Origin: Mesobacillus selenatarsenatis SF-1
Lineage (GTDB): Bacteria > Bacillota > Bacilli > Bacillales > Cytobacillaceae
Length of the DNA stretch: 64,000 nt
Direction: 5' to 3'
NCBI RefSeq assembly: GCF_000813125.1
Contig: NZ_BASE01000019.1
Location: forward strand, 1-64,000
The notes under the pieces were generated by a model. The model did not search any database. It saw only the letters and a list, made by a program, of their open reading frames with translations, and was not told where the DNA came from. Of this stretch, positions 11,420 to 20,462 are shown one piece after another (within the stretch, counting starts at the first letter, position 1; each line of letters begins with the position of its first letter). The translations under genes and the position numbers were made by a program.

Positions 11420-12289
11420 ATGACTTCAACTAACAATATCAAACTCTATGATTTTATTACTGAAAATCCCTCTATTCTCACTAACAAATGGTTAAGTATG
11501 AGAGCCAACAACCCAACAAGTGTATACTCTTGTGACAACCATCAAGCTGAGGCACGACTACGGGAGCAAAATGGCCTTTTTATTAAAACGGTAGCCAAAG
11601 TACTCGTTGCTCCCGGTAACGAAGTAAATGAAGAGATTAAAACATGGGCACAAACCGTTGCGATGGACCGTGTGGAAACAAGGACCCCTATCCACGAAGT
11701 CATTCATCAATTCGGGGTGTTTAGAGGTATTTTATGGGAACATATTCATCAATTTGTTGTGGAGAATAAAGGGGGAATTTCCGATTCAGAAATTCTTCAT
11801 TGGAGCACATTGATCCATTCTACATTTGATACAATCATTGAAACCTTTGCTGAAAAGTATTATAACTATTACAATGATAGACTTTCTGTCCAAAGTGAAT
11901 TGATCAATGAATTGAGCGCCCCAATCATACCACTCTCTGATTCTATTGGAGTACTGCCACTTGTAGGAGAAATTGACACCCAGCGTGCAAAATACATAAC
12001 AGAATCCATCCTGATTCAAAGCAAGGATTACAGTTTAACCCATCTGTTCATCGATTTATCAGGTGTGTCCATTATAGATACAATGGTAGCAAATCAGTTA
12101 TTCCAAATTATCGACATCCTGAAATTAATCGGTGTAAAAGTGTATATCAGCGGCATCCGTCCAGAAATAGCCCAGACAGCAGTCCAATTAGGAATCAACT
12201 TCAATAAAATTCCAACGCAAGCAACCTTAAAACAAGCATTAAAAGCGAATAAAATCCTCATATCAGATATTCATATGTCACAGAAGTAG
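11420..12289 (+). CDS. RsbR-type stressosome protein (STAS domain)
   Basis: Cytosolic stressosome component that would sequester and release the kinase/switch module of the sigma-B pathway. Residues about 1-150 form a helical, non-haem globin-like N-terminal sensor domain. About 165-280 is a STAS domain, with the linker signature PIIPLSDSIGVLPLVG that is typical of RsbR paralogues. The phosphorylatable threonine lies in IIDTMVANQ. At 289 residues it has family length. GAGGAG lies 5 bases before ATG. It is monocistronic with its own terminator. Which of the RsbRA-RsbRD paralogues it matches cannot be told by eye. Confidence 0.88.
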   Translation: MTSTNNIKLYDFITENPSILTNKWLSMRANNPTSVYSCDNHQAEARLREQNGLFIKTVAKVLVAPGNEVNEEIKTWAQTVAMDRVETRTPIHEVIHQFGVFRGILWEHIHQFVVENKGGISDSEILHWSTLIHSTFDTIIETFAEKYYNYYNDRLSVQSELINELSAPIIPLSDSIGVLPLVGEIDTQRAKYITESILIQSKDYSLTHLFIDLSGVSIIDTMVANQLFQIIDILKLIGVKVYISGIRPEIAQTAVQLGINFNKIPTQATLKQALKANKILISDIHMSQK

Positions 12290-12318
12290 AAGCAAAGGGT
12301 GCGCCCTTTGCTTTTTTA
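12290..12318 (+). terminator. Rho-independent terminator of the rsbR-like gene
   Basis: AGCAAAGGG (12291-12299) pairs with CCCTTTGCT (12304-12312), followed by a T tract. Confidence 0.85.
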
Positions 12319-12504
12319 GCATAATTCTGCAGTTTAAGGACGACAAGAAGGCCAGCTATCATTGACTGGCAATCTTTGCATCTTTTATCAATCGCGAAAT
12401 GATTTTAGGAGACAGTTCCGCTGCCTTAAAGAAATACATATATTTAACTTTTTCTCTCTTCCTATAAATTGGAAGAAGCATAATTCAAATTGATGCTCAA
12501 AGAA

Positions 12505-12543
12505 CAAAAACAGCCTAATCCGTTAACCGGATCAGGCTGCTTC
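12505..12543 (-). terminator. Rho-independent terminator of the cytochrome c gene
   Basis: On the minus strand CAGCCTGATCCG pairs with CGGATTAGGCTG and is followed by TTTTTG. The remaining part of the 12319-12598 gap shows nothing else. Confidence 0.85.
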
Positions 12544-12598
12544 AATTTTAGTTCACCTTTATATAACTATAAGTAGCTATGCTTGATGGAGGAATAAA

Positions 12599-14086
12599 TT
12601 ACTTACTTTCACTAAGCTTTTTCTCAGCAAGCCAGTTTGCCAGGATCTTAGCTTCTGTTTCAGATACAAGACCGCTTGGCATCATGCCTTTACCGTTTTT
12701 GATGGTTTCAAAGATTTCTGTCTTTGTTTTTTGCCCGCCAATTGCATTCAGGGCCGGACCATTCCCTCCTTCAAGGTTGGATCCGTGGCAAGTAATACAG
12801 CTTTGCTTGTAGAGTTTTTCTCCCGCTTCTGCAACGGAATGCGTCCCTTTTGAATGAACTTCTTCACTCTTTAGGGCAACGTCCCCGCCAAAAGCGGAAT
12901 ACGGAACAAACTGGATTTCATGCGGCACGCCTTCAGCCGGAATTTCAGTGATCAATTCACCGTTTTCGGTATCCCATACCTGGACACCGCTGACTACCTC
13001 ACCGCCTAGCTGGTAGCTGTACCTTTTGTCCATTCCGTGGTTAAGTGTCCATAGCTCTTTTCCATCTGGACTAACCCCTGTATGAGCAGGAATTGTTGTA
13101 CCCGTAGAGTTCCAAATCTTTTCATAAGTGGTGGTGTCTACTTTGAAAATCTTATTACCTCCAGTTGTAACATAGGCAAATTTGCCGTCAGGACTGAAAG
13201 AAATATGAATCAGCGCTTGTTCAAACTCAATACTATCCTTTATTTCCAGGGTGGCCACGTCAATAATGATTGCTTTCTTGACTTCCCCGCCTACCGCTGC
13301 CCAGACATATTTTCCATCAGGGGTTAAATTCACACCATGGAGACTTGCTCCTACCGGGATATCCTTGACAACCTCATTCTTCTTCCAATCAATAACTGTA
13401 ACCTTATCTTCTTGATCTACACTGACAAACAGGTAAGGCGAGTCAATCGCTTTGCCATCCCAATACATCGATGGTGAGATATAGTCCGTCCCTTTGCCTG
13501 TTGGAAGTTCCTTAATCTTCTTTTTAGCCTGCACATCTATAACTGATACTGTGTCGCCGTATTGATTTGCTACATACAGATACTTATCATCCGGAGACAG
13601 GGCTGAATGGTGCCCTCCCTTACCAACAGGTACCCTCCAAAGTTCTTCGAATGTTGCCGGATCAAAAGCAATCGCATAGGATGGTTCATCATAATTGAAC
13701 CAATCAACAGTAAACATCAATTTGAAATCCTTAGTGAACGTTACTGCATGGGTGTCATGCAGGTTCGGATATTTTTGCTCTGTACGTTCGAGCTTAGGAC
13801 CGCCAGCATCGATTGTCGTCACAAGCTTATGGTATTTCGCATCAATGACCCATAGTTTATTGCTTGATCCACCGCCGACAAAAGCCAGGCTCTCACTTCC
13901 TAGCTTGCCTCCAGCCAGCCTTAATTCAAGATCAGATGATTCATGTTCCTCTCCGTGCTCCTCAGTTGTTGCCTTTTTTGTTTTCTCTGCTGCGTTTGAT
14001 TCTGCTTGGGAGCACCCGGCCAATAATAACAGAGATGCTGCGACAGTTGCGAAACCCATTTTAAAAAACTGTCTATTAACTGACAT
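12599..14086 (-). CDS. Lipoprotein with YVTN/cytochrome-d1-like beta-propeller and C-terminal cytochrome c
   Basis: An extracytoplasmic lipid-anchored redox protein: signal peptide with lipobox LLLLAGC at about residues 19-25, then a beta-propeller of YVTN repeats (for example LSPDDKYLYVANQYGDTVSV and FSPDGKFAYVTTGG) over residues 60-390, then a class I cytochrome c domain with CITCH as the haem-binding site near residue 425 and a late methionine in KGMMPSG as a likely axial ligand. It resembles cytochrome d1-like proteins (NirN/NirF-like propellers) without evidence for haem d1. Substrate unknown. GGAGG lies upstream of ATG. The neighbours are copper genes, so a metal or oxyanion redox role is possible. 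Confidence 0.82.
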   Translation of the reverse strand: MSVNRQFFKMGFATVAASLLLLAGCSQAESNAAEKTKKATTEEHGEEHESSDLELRLAGGKLGSESLAFVGGGSSNKLWVIDAKYHKLVTTIDAGGPKLERTEQKYPNLHDTHAVTFTKDFKLMFTVDWFNYDEPSYAIAFDPATFEELWRVPVGKGGHHSALSPDDKYLYVANQYGDTVSVIDVQAKKKIKELPTGKGTDYISPSMYWDGKAIDSPYLFVSVDQEDKVTVIDWKKNEVVKDIPVGASLHGVNLTPDGKYVWAAVGGEVKKAIIIDVATLEIKDSIEFEQALIHISFSPDGKFAYVTTGGNKIFKVDTTTYEKIWNSTGTTIPAHTGVSPDGKELWTLNHGMDKRYSYQLGGEVVSGVQVWDTENGELITEIPAEGVPHEIQFVPYSAFGGDVALKSEEVHSKGTHSVAEAGEKLYKQSCITCHGSNLEGGNGPALNAIGGQKTKTEIFETIKNGKGMMPSGLVSETEAKILANWLAEKKLSESK

Positions 14087-14357
14087 CCTTCTTCTCCTCC
14101 ATTACATTTCACTATCTCATCTCATCAAATTTGAGAACTATACGATTGAATGAACCAACCATATTTCATATCTGAAGAATGCATTGGAAATGTGCAGATA
14201 CTATCGAGAAAAATGCAACAATCTTTGAACAGCTAAAAACAGCTATAGAATTTGGCGAATTGGTGAAAAAATTATATTGTCGAAAACACACCCCATAAAA
14301 ACGTAACATTTAGTTATATCAACAAAAAAGAGATTATATTAAAAGTTCTATTAATAG

Positions 14358-14391
14358 AAAAAGCAGGTACCCATTTTCAGGTCACCTGCTT
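14358..14391 (-). terminator. Rho-independent terminator for the small gene at 14449
   Basis: On the minus strand AGCAGGT and ACCTGCT form a stem followed by TTTTTC. It lies about 60 bases after the small gene. The rest of the 14087-14448 gap shows nothing convincing. Confidence 0.65.
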
Positions 14392-14448
14392 CTAGAATTA
14401 AATCATTCCCATAAAATAGAGGGCATTTCTTCCAGGCATTCAATTCAA

Positions 14449-14619
14449 TCATAACCCACCACAATTTGGTGAATTATTTTTGTCGCCCTCCATGTAGTCA
14501 TTACCTTCTGTAACGGATTCCAACCCATATCCGGTTTGACTGATCTCCAGTACCTCTTCGTCTTGAACATTGTTGATTATTTGGCCATCCTTACGCTTTT
14601 GCTTATTGTCTCGCATCAT
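14449..14619 (-). CDS. Small hydrophilic protein, 56 residues
   Basis: A short gene with a strong ribosome site (GGAGGG, 3-6 bases before a double ATG) and its own terminator. The product begins MMRDNKQKRKDGQI and ends NNSPNCGGL; it is charged and soluble, with one cysteine near the end. No family is recognised. The coding case rests on the ribosome site, the intact frame and the terminator. Confidence 0.5.
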   Translation of the reverse strand: MMRDNKQKRKDGQIINNVQDEEVLEISQTGYGLESVTEGNDYMEGDKNNSPNCGGL

Positions 14620-14730
14620 TTTCCCTCCAAAGTTTATTCAGTATTTTTCTCCTGGAGGTATTTTCTTATTCACGCCAACGAATCTTTTCCATAGCCTTCT
14701 ACCTTTTCCAACATTTCTGACAAAAAAAGA

Positions 14731-14759
14731 GAAGCACAGGGTAACGTCCCCATGCTCCT
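14731..14759. repeat. Dispersed palindromic repeat, variant B copy
   Basis: AGCACAGGGTAACGTCCCCATGCTCC, nearly the same as the copy at 26797. It also forms a hairpin 11 bases after ycnI and may serve as its terminator. Confidence 0.7.
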
Positions 14760-14770
14760 GAATGAACCAA

Positions 14771-15421
14771 TTAAGCTCTTTTTCTCAAAGAAATAACCAA
14801 TGCTAATATTCCTACAATTAAAGCTGCGATTGAAAGGTAAAGCGGTACGTTGCTGGTTGCTGTTTTTGCTTCCATGTCATTTTCGAGATCTCCAGCAGCA
14901 CTGTGGTCATTGGAAGAATCAGCTGATGTTCCTCCGTGCCCATGACCAGATCCATCTGCAGGATTCACTGCTGTAACAGAAGCTGGCTTGTCTGCATCAG
15001 GAGCACCAACCCATTCCACTACACTTCCATCGCTGTATGTTTGATAAGCTTTCCAAATAATCTCTGTAGCTTCATCGCCAACTTTTCCTTGGATGTTAAA
15101 TTGAACGAATTCGCTTTCTGTTAACCCTTTTCCTTCGGTTGTCCACGTAGCACTCGTAATTTTTCCAGTGTCATCTTTTTGAGCCTCGTATGTCCAGCCC
15201 GGCTCAGCTTCAAAGCGGGTGATATTCACTTCTTCAGGGAATTTCACTTCCACTTTCGTTGTTTGAACATCTTGACTCTCAGAAGGAACTCGGACAGTGA
15301 ATACTTCATATTTCCCTTGTGAAGTTTCCTGTGGCTGAACGGTTACATGCGCGCTTGCCACACCGGCAAAAAGGGTGATCGCACCAATCATTGATATGGT
15401 TAATGTTAAAAGTTTTTTCAT
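14771..15421 (-). CDS. ycnI: YcnI family copper-binding membrane protein (DUF1775)
   Basis: Extracytoplasmic protein linked to copper handling. A signal peptide ends at GVASA before AHVTVQPQ; the new N-terminal histidine and a conserved tryptophan (EPGWTYE) are the copper-site residues of DUF1775. The domain covers residues about 25-150, followed by a His-rich linker (GSGHGHGG) and a C-terminal membrane helix ending LRKRA. Length 216, close to B. subtilis YcnI. It follows ycnJ by 24 bases, as in the ycnKJI locus; the copper repressor ycnK is not seen here. Confidence 0.9.
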   Translation of the reverse strand: MKKLLTLTISMIGAITLFAGVASAHVTVQPQETSQGKYEVFTVRVPSESQDVQTTKVEVKFPEEVNITRFEAEPGWTYEAQKDDTGKITSATWTTEGKGLTESEFVQFNIQGKVGDEATEIIWKAYQTYSDGSVVEWVGAPDADKPASVTAVNPADGSGHGHGGTSADSSNDHSAAGDLENDMEAKTATSNVPLYLSIAALIVGILALVISLRKRA

Positions 15422-15445
15422 TTTGAAATCTCCTATATATTCATA

Positions 15446-17044
15446 TTAATAAACGATAAAATCCTTATGAAATACCTTCTCATTGTCCTCTGAATCTACT
15501 ATTCGAAGTTGTAAGGTCCAGTTTCCTTCAATTGGAAGATACGAACCATTGACCTTGAATTGCACATTTTTGGACTGTTCAATCTCGGAAAAAGGAACTT
15601 GGATCGGTTCGATTTCAAGGTTGTCTTGATAGATTAAAAATAGCTCAATCCGTTTAATCTCTATGTCTTCTTCAAGCGAATTTGCTGTAACTTTGAAATG
15701 ATTGTATCCAGGTGTCCTTGGTGAGATCAAGGTTGTAAATTCAAGGTGATTGTCCTGATTTTCCCATTCCAAAGGTACGTTTTCCGGGAGTGGGTTCAAG
15801 AAAGTGATGACACCAACAATCCCTAGAATGATGATCATCAAACTGAAGTCGAACTTCACCAATCTGCCAATAGAGTCTTCTTTTTTCTTTTTCATCTTAT
15901 AGCGTAAAATTGCCCCAATCACGAACACCAGCAGGACTAAGGTAACTTTGACCAGAAGCAGTTTTCCCCAAAGTGCATGAAGCAGATAATTCAGTTCTGG
16001 CACAAAGATTAAAGTGTAAGCTGAGCCAGTTAAAAACAACATAACCATGCTGATTAAGGCAAATTGCGAAAAGAAGGGAAGGAATTGTCTAATGTGTTCC
16101 TTCTGCTTTTTCCAGTAAGTTAGGATGTACAACAGGCCACCTGCCCAAACGGCGGCTGAAAGTAAATGGATGAAAGCCAGTTCAAGTGACATGGAGCGGA
16201 TTTCCGATTCAAAAGCTGCAGCATGTCCGTTAAAACTCTTTGCTGTCAGGATCAAAAACACCCACACTAAATCGATCCATTTATAACGAAGTAAGATGAA
16301 AAAACCTAATAGAGATAAAAGCACTGAAGCAAGCAAAGATATACCTACTGTTGTACCTGTTAAAAGTGATACGACTTCGGTTAATGTCCTGCGATCAAGT
16401 AATTCTAAGATTTGGAGTGATGCCACTCCCACAGTTGAAATGAACAGCGCAATTTGTAAATGAAAGGTCCTCCGTCTGAAGGTTGGCTTCATCTCTTCTT
16501 TTAAAGAATAAATGGTCCCCCACAGAATCCAGCCAGTTGTCAGGACTAGCGCCATAAAAAAAAGCATCCTTACCAACGACTTGATAGAAGTTGCCGCAGC
16601 TGAGCTCTTTTGCGTTTCTAAAACTTGCTTGTTAATATCCCTTTGGAAGACCGTTTCTTCCCCTACGGAGATGACATAGGCACTCCTGATCGGGTGGCCA
16701 TCCGCTGAAATAACATTATAGGATATAACATAATTTCCGTCAGGCAAGTCAGGTAAAGGTTGCTTAATGGTTGTTTGATCCTGGCTCATCTCCGGTTTTG
16801 CATTGACGATTCTTTCTCCATTTTCATTAAAAACCTTAATCGAATAGAGTTCGTCTTCAAGTCGTTCATCAAATACCAGAACAATCTCTTTCGGAGATTC
16901 ATTTAACTCACTATCGGGGGCAGGGTCAGCCTTCTCTAACGTCGCATGAGCAAAGACTTCTTGCGGAACTATTAAGATAAAAATAAGAGAACATAGAACG
17001 AAAAAATTACTAATGAAAGTTCGCTTGCTAATTATAAATATCAC
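15446..17044 (-). CDS. ycnJ: CopC-CopD fusion, copper uptake protein YcnJ
   Basis: Membrane protein for copper import. After a signal peptide ending EVFA, AHATLEKADPAPDSELN opens a CopC beta-sandwich with the N-terminal histidine ligand (residues about 32-125). Residues about 150-430 hold eight or so membrane helices of the CopD domain. A C-terminal extracytoplasmic beta domain (about 430-532) resembles YtkA. 532 residues match YcnJ length. The start is GTG at 17044. It is the first gene of ycnJ-ycnI. Confidence 0.88.
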   Translation of the reverse strand: MIFIISKRTFISNFFVLCSLIFILIVPQEVFAHATLEKADPAPDSELNESPKEIVLVFDERLEDELYSIKVFNENGERIVNAKPEMSQDQTTIKQPLPDLPDGNYVISYNVISADGHPIRSAYVISVGEETVFQRDINKQVLETQKSSAAATSIKSLVRMLFFMALVLTTGWILWGTIYSLKEEMKPTFRRRTFHLQIALFISTVGVASLQILELLDRRTLTEVVSLLTGTTVGISLLASVLLSLLGFFILLRYKWIDLVWVFLILTAKSFNGHAAAFESEIRSMSLELAFIHLLSAAVWAGGLLYILTYWKKQKEHIRQFLPFFSQFALISMVMLFLTGSAYTLIFVPELNYLLHALWGKLLLVKVTLVLLVFVIGAILRYKMKKKKEDSIGRLVKFDFSLMIIILGIVGVITFLNPLPENVPLEWENQDNHLEFTTLISPRTPGYNHFKVTANSLEEDIEIKRIELFLIYQDNLEIEPIQVPFSEIEQSKNVQFKVNGSYLPIEGNWTLQLRIVDSEDNEKVFHKDFIVY

Positions 17045-17284
17045 CTGCCTCTTTCAAAACTCACATACCCAATAGTGTATCACTTAATTCTTTAAACAAT
17101 CAATAAATGGTTAATGGAAAAAGAAAGCGAGGATGTGATGTGCGCCCCAAAACTTTCTCGAAAAAGGAGGGAATTAATTCCATATGAAAGAATACCTATA
17201 TAAGGCAAAGAGGGTAGAGGAATAGTTTGAAGGTCTCTTTTCGGTAAGATTATGCTATTGAAAAAAGCTAATTGGAGGGTAACT

Positions 17285-17482
17285 ATGAAAAACAATAACA
17301 AGATTGCACTTTTGGTTTCTTTAGTAGTATTGGTGGGGTTCCCCATTCTTTTTCTCTTCGTATCATTGATTACAGGGCAATGGGGTTATCTTGCGTGGAG
17401 TATCCCACCTTCCTTAGCTGCGGGATTAACTGGATTGATGCTCACTCTTAACCAAATAAAAAAAGCGGGGAAAAATGCGTAA
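17285..17482 (+). CDS. Small two-helix membrane protein, 65 residues
   Basis: MKNNNKIALLVSLVVLVGF leads into a first membrane helix, and WSIPPSLAAGLTGLMLTL forms a second; the tail is basic. TTGGAGGG lies 8 bases before the ATG at 17285, which is preferred over an upstream in-frame start. No family recognised. It is followed by a dispersed repeat that can act as terminator. Confidence 0.7.
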   Translation: MKNNNKIALLVSLVVLVGFPILFLFVSLITGQWGYLAWSIPPSLAAGLTGLMLTLNQIKKAGKNA

Positions 17483-17492
17483 CGCTTCTCCA

Positions 17493-17525
17493 CAGAGACA
17501 GGGGGACGGCTAGACCGTCTCTGTT
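17493..17525. repeat. Dispersed palindromic repeat, copy 3
   Basis: AGAGACAGGGGGACGG, then CTAGACCGTCTCTGTT. It is a compact hairpin just after the small membrane protein gene. Confidence 0.7.
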
Positions 17526-17587
17526 ATTTACATATTTTCACTATTTTTGAGACACTAGCACCGTACCCTTGTCTAAAATCACGTTCC

Positions 17588-18130
17588 TTACAACTGACTT
17601 AACGAGAATTCCAGCTGAAAATCCCTTGGATCACTTTCGTAAAATTCCTGCTGGATTTCTTCAGCCACTTTGCATCCGATTCCAAAGTAAAAGGCGACTG
17701 TTTCTTCCGCAGATCCGGCACAAATAAAGAGCTTATCAGCCTTCCACTCTTTCGCTTGCTTTGCTGAAAGGAAAAATAGCTTCTTGCCGATTCCTTTATT
17801 CCTGTGTTCGAGTGTGATAAAAAGCTGATCAAGTAATACATAGTTTAAGTTCTCGCCAAAAAAACCCCGATTAACGGTGGCCAATCCTATCAATCTACCA
17901 TCCTGCCCAAATGCGCCAATCGCACTTCCACCTTGCCTGATCGTTTGTTTCAAATTATTGAAATGATGTTCATAACCATTAGGCCAATCAGGGTCCTGGT
18001 AATTAATCTCGACGAGTTGACGTTTGCCATCAACTTCCCTCCACGCTTTCCCAATATACTGAGAAGCATCCATGTCCTTCATCAGTTCACACTCATCCAC
18101 CGATAACTGTCTAAACGTTAGATCTGTCAT
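17588..18130 (-). CDS. GNAT family N-acetyltransferase
   Basis: Acetyl-CoA-dependent acyltransferase of unknown substrate. The fold is shown by LLDQLFITLEHRNKGIGKKL, where RNKGIGK is the acetyl-CoA pyrophosphate loop (motif A, near residue 110), and by a downstream helix-strand FICAGSAEETVAFYFGIGC. 180 residues. GGAGG lies 7 bases before ATG. It is 29 bases downstream of the membrane protein gene at 18160-18765 and could be co-transcribed with it. Confidence 0.88.
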   Translation of the reverse strand: MTDLTFRQLSVDECELMKDMDASQYIGKAWREVDGKRQLVEINYQDPDWPNGYEHHFNNLKQTIRQGGSAIGAFGQDGRLIGLATVNRGFFGENLNYVLLDQLFITLEHRNKGIGKKLFFLSAKQAKEWKADKLFICAGSAEETVAFYFGIGCKVAEEIQQEFYESDPRDFQLEFSLSQL

Positions 18131-18159
18131 TTGATCGCCTCCATCTGTTCGTTGAATAA

Positions 18160-18765
18160 TTAATCCTCCTGCCTTCTTAATAAATCTTGTTTATACTGAA
18201 TCACGCTAAGCAGCTTGGTCCCTCTCAAATTTGGGATCATATTTTCCAGTTCAGCGAGCACCTTGTCCTTCTCACCATCATGGACCATTTCTTCTAATTC
18301 CAATAACCTTAGATAGAATGGATTCCTGACTTTCTCTTTGTACTCTCCAAACGATTCACGATCCCCCTGCTCAATCGCAATCCCAGCAAGAGAATACCAT
18401 TTATACATATTGTCCTTTAACCCTATGGCCATCTCTTCCGCTTCATCATACTGCTCCCTTTTGACAAGCAGGTTCACATGATTCAGCTTTTGATGGAAAG
18501 GAGATTTAATTTTATCAAGTCTCTCCTCCGCTTCATCCAACTCATCATTGAATACATAATAATAAAACTGGAAGTGCGGCTGCTTCGAATTCTTCATAAA
18601 GTTCAACACTTTTTCCGGATCCTTTTCAAAAAGAAACGGGTAAAAACTCTTATACATATTAATTAAGAAAATAATAAGATTAACCACAATAACTGCAAAT
18701 AGTGGTGCTTGCATTAATCCTAAGAATAAATTCACGATAAAGATTGCAATAAAGAACCAAAACAT
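18160..18765 (-). CDS. Membrane-anchored helical protein, 201 residues
   Basis: Two N-terminal hydrophobic segments (residues about 1-18 and 22-42) are followed by a cytosolic all-helical region of TPR-like pairs (EQYDEAEEMAIGLKDNMYKW and similar). Function unknown. GAGG lies 9 bases before ATG. The gene precedes the GNAT gene on the same strand. Confidence 0.68.
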   Translation of the reverse strand: MFWFFIAIFIVNLFLGLMQAPLFAVIVVNLIIFLINMYKSFYPFLFEKDPEKVLNFMKNSKQPHFQFYYYVFNDELDEAEERLDKIKSPFHQKLNHVNLLVKREQYDEAEEMAIGLKDNMYKWYSLAGIAIEQGDRESFGEYKEKVRNPFYLRLLELEEMVHDGEKDKVLAELENMIPNLRGTKLLSVIQYKQDLLRRQED

Positions 18766-18845
18766 ATATTAATACCTCTCTACAAATAAAGTATAATGCG
18801 AGTCTGCTTTTATATCGGAAAACAGGAATCATATTTCAAGTATCC

Positions 18846-18873
18846 GGGACATAAAAACCGTCCCTCTGTCACT
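18846..18873. repeat. Dispersed palindromic repeat, copy 4
   Basis: GGGACATAAAAACCGTCCC followed by TCTGTCAC; single-arm copy. Confidence 0.65.
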
Positions 18874-18948
18874 TCTGAAAAAAAGATGCTGTTGCGGCAT
18901 TTCAGCAACTAGTTTTAAAATTGAAATTTGGCTTCCAAAAACAATTAC

Positions 18949-18986
18949 GGACAAGGAGCAAGAGGACGTCCCCTTGCTCCTTGTCC
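18949..18986. repeat. Dispersed palindromic repeat, 38-bp near-perfect palindrome
   Basis: GGACAAGGAGCAAG (18949-18962) and CTTGCTCCTTGTCC (18973-18986) pair around GAGGACGTCC. Flank TTCCAAAAACAATTAC on the left is also found, slightly altered, beside the copy at 33479. Confidence 0.85.
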
Positions 18987-19013
18987 CTGCCTGTATTCAA
19001 TTAATCTCAGAAC

Positions 19014-19367
19014 TTAAATCGGTTTCCCCGTTCCATTATTCTGTGATTTCTTCCTGATCACTACATGCATAATTGGCAACAGTATGGCTTTTGCAGGAAT
19101 GCTAATAATTTGAAACATGAAGAACATAACATACAACCAACCTACTCCCTGGCCGGTATAGTCGGATTCATTAGTGACCTGTGTACTGAGGAAAAGTGAC
19201 AATGCCACGGCTGCAATAGGTCCCAAAGTCAGCAACAAAAAGTTCCCAAACGTTTTCCATCCAGCTTTCTCGGTAGAATATTTAGAGATTCTAATCTGAA
19301 GGATAAGACTGCCGTACCAAATCGCACCTATCATGGCCAAAGCCAACAAAAATATTAAATAACCCAT
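19014..19367 (-). CDS. Small multi-pass membrane protein, 117 residues
   Basis: Three predicted membrane helices, beginning MGYLIFLLALAMIGAIWYGS, and a basic tail ending RKKSQNNGTGKPI. The ATG at 19367 has GGAGG 6 bases upstream and is preferred over a start 63 bases earlier. A remnant of a paralogue's C terminus lies at 43318-43391. No function recognised. Confidence 0.72.
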   Translation of the reverse strand: MGYLIFLLALAMIGAIWYGSLILQIRISKYSTEKAGWKTFGNFLLLTLGPIAAVALSLFLSTQVTNESDYTGQGVGWLYVMFFMFQIISIPAKAILLPIMHVVIRKKSQNNGTGKPI

Positions 19368-19531
19368 TTGCTGCCTCCGTATGGAATTCTTCCTTTTATT
19401 ATTAGGCGAGGGATGGTTCCGTGTTCTCACTAATACCTATTTTGTAAAATGAGAGCTCCCTGCCCCGCAACACTTATGCCTAAACAGTTCAAAGCTGAAA
19501 ACCTATTCAGTTCGCCTTTTCAGTTTTTCAA

Positions 19532-20191
19532 TTATTCAATGCCGCGCTTTTTTACACGGATCATACTAATCCCTAATACTGTAGCTGGAAAAAGAGCCAG
19601 GACAGAACCTATAAAAAACTGATAAGATTCCTTTACTGTATCTGGCTGGGCGAAAATTGTATATCTTATGTAATTAAGAGCAATAAATATGACCGAAATA
19701 ATAACCATTGCTAAAATAGTTCCCATCAAATATGCCTTGTAACCATTCATTTTCCTTAATTTTGGGGAAGAGATTAATAGAGACAAAACAACATAAATGA
19801 CAGCACTAGCAACATATATGACCAGGGTTAACTGAGAGTAGTTTACTTCCTCGATAATTTGCCCCTCTCTGACTCCTATTGTATACATTCCAGTTGAAGT
19901 CAGGAGTAGTTGAAAACTTATTACTAGCAGGAAAAAGAAGAGATTGAGCCCACCCTTAAACCAGGATGTGTACCTTCTGGAAAGTGATAAACCATATCCA
20001 AAGAGCACAACCGAACAGATCAATAGTATGATAATACTTATATTGCACCAACCTGGCAGAATGGAGAATGCCTGTAAATTTATCACTGATATGAACAGAC
20101 TGATTATGAAAAACGCGATAGTTATAAATCTTAAATTTTTTTGCATCTCTTCTTTCGTTGTATGACCTAGTTTGGTTTTTACCGTCTTCAT
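19532..20191 (-). CDS. Six-helix membrane protein of unknown function
   Basis: 219 residues with an N-terminal cytosolic stretch (MKTVKTKLGHTTKEEMQKN), then about six hydrophobic helices and a basic end (IRVKKRGIE). AAGGAG lies 6 bases before ATG. No catalytic or transport motif is visible. It is separated from the next membrane protein gene by about 160 bases and may be independently transcribed. Confidence 0.65.
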   Translation of the reverse strand: MKTVKTKLGHTTKEEMQKNLRFITIAFFIISLFISVINLQAFSILPGWCNISIIILLICSVVLFGYGLSLSRRYTSWFKGGLNLFFFLLVISFQLLLTSTGMYTIGVREGQIIEEVNYSQLTLVIYVASAVIYVVLSLLISSPKLRKMNGYKAYLMGTILAMVIISVIFIALNYIRYTIFAQPDTVKESYQFFIGSVLALFPATVLGISMIRVKKRGIE

Positions 20192-20327
20192 CGCAAACTC
20201 CTTTTTTACTTAATATTAACAGAGGCAAAAATTTCCGGAACATGGAAACGGCTTTTTTCCCAAAAACCCTTGTTTCCTGGTAATTAAATTACAGAAAAAA
20301 CCTCACCTGCATGTCTTATCAAATTTA

Positions 20328-20353
20328 AAGGGAAGCCTTATTTAGCTTCCCTT
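20328..20353. terminator. Possible bidirectional hairpin
   Basis: AAGGGAAGC and GCTTCCCTT form a 9-bp stem with an 8-base loop; the T tracts on both sides are weak. It may end the transcript of the minus-strand gene at 20605. Confidence 0.4.
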
Positions 20354-20385
20354 AGTTTATCTTTGCACCATTCAGCTTTTATTTC

Positions 20386-20424
20386 GACTCCCGAATGGGA
20401 CAAGAGAACCGTCCCTGAGTCTCA
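20386..20424. repeat. Dispersed palindromic repeat, copy 6
   Basis: ACTCCCGAATGGGACAAGAG plus AACCGTCCCTGAGTCTCA. The first 20 bases recur at 33534, which shows that some copies share extended flanks. Confidence 0.75.
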
Positions 20425-20462
20425 CTTACGCTAACATTTATCTGTTCCAAGGTATTGGAACA

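Noticed and set aside
11218-11442. 74-codon minus-strand frame
   Set aside because: It runs across a dispersed repeat and the promoter of the RsbR-like gene.
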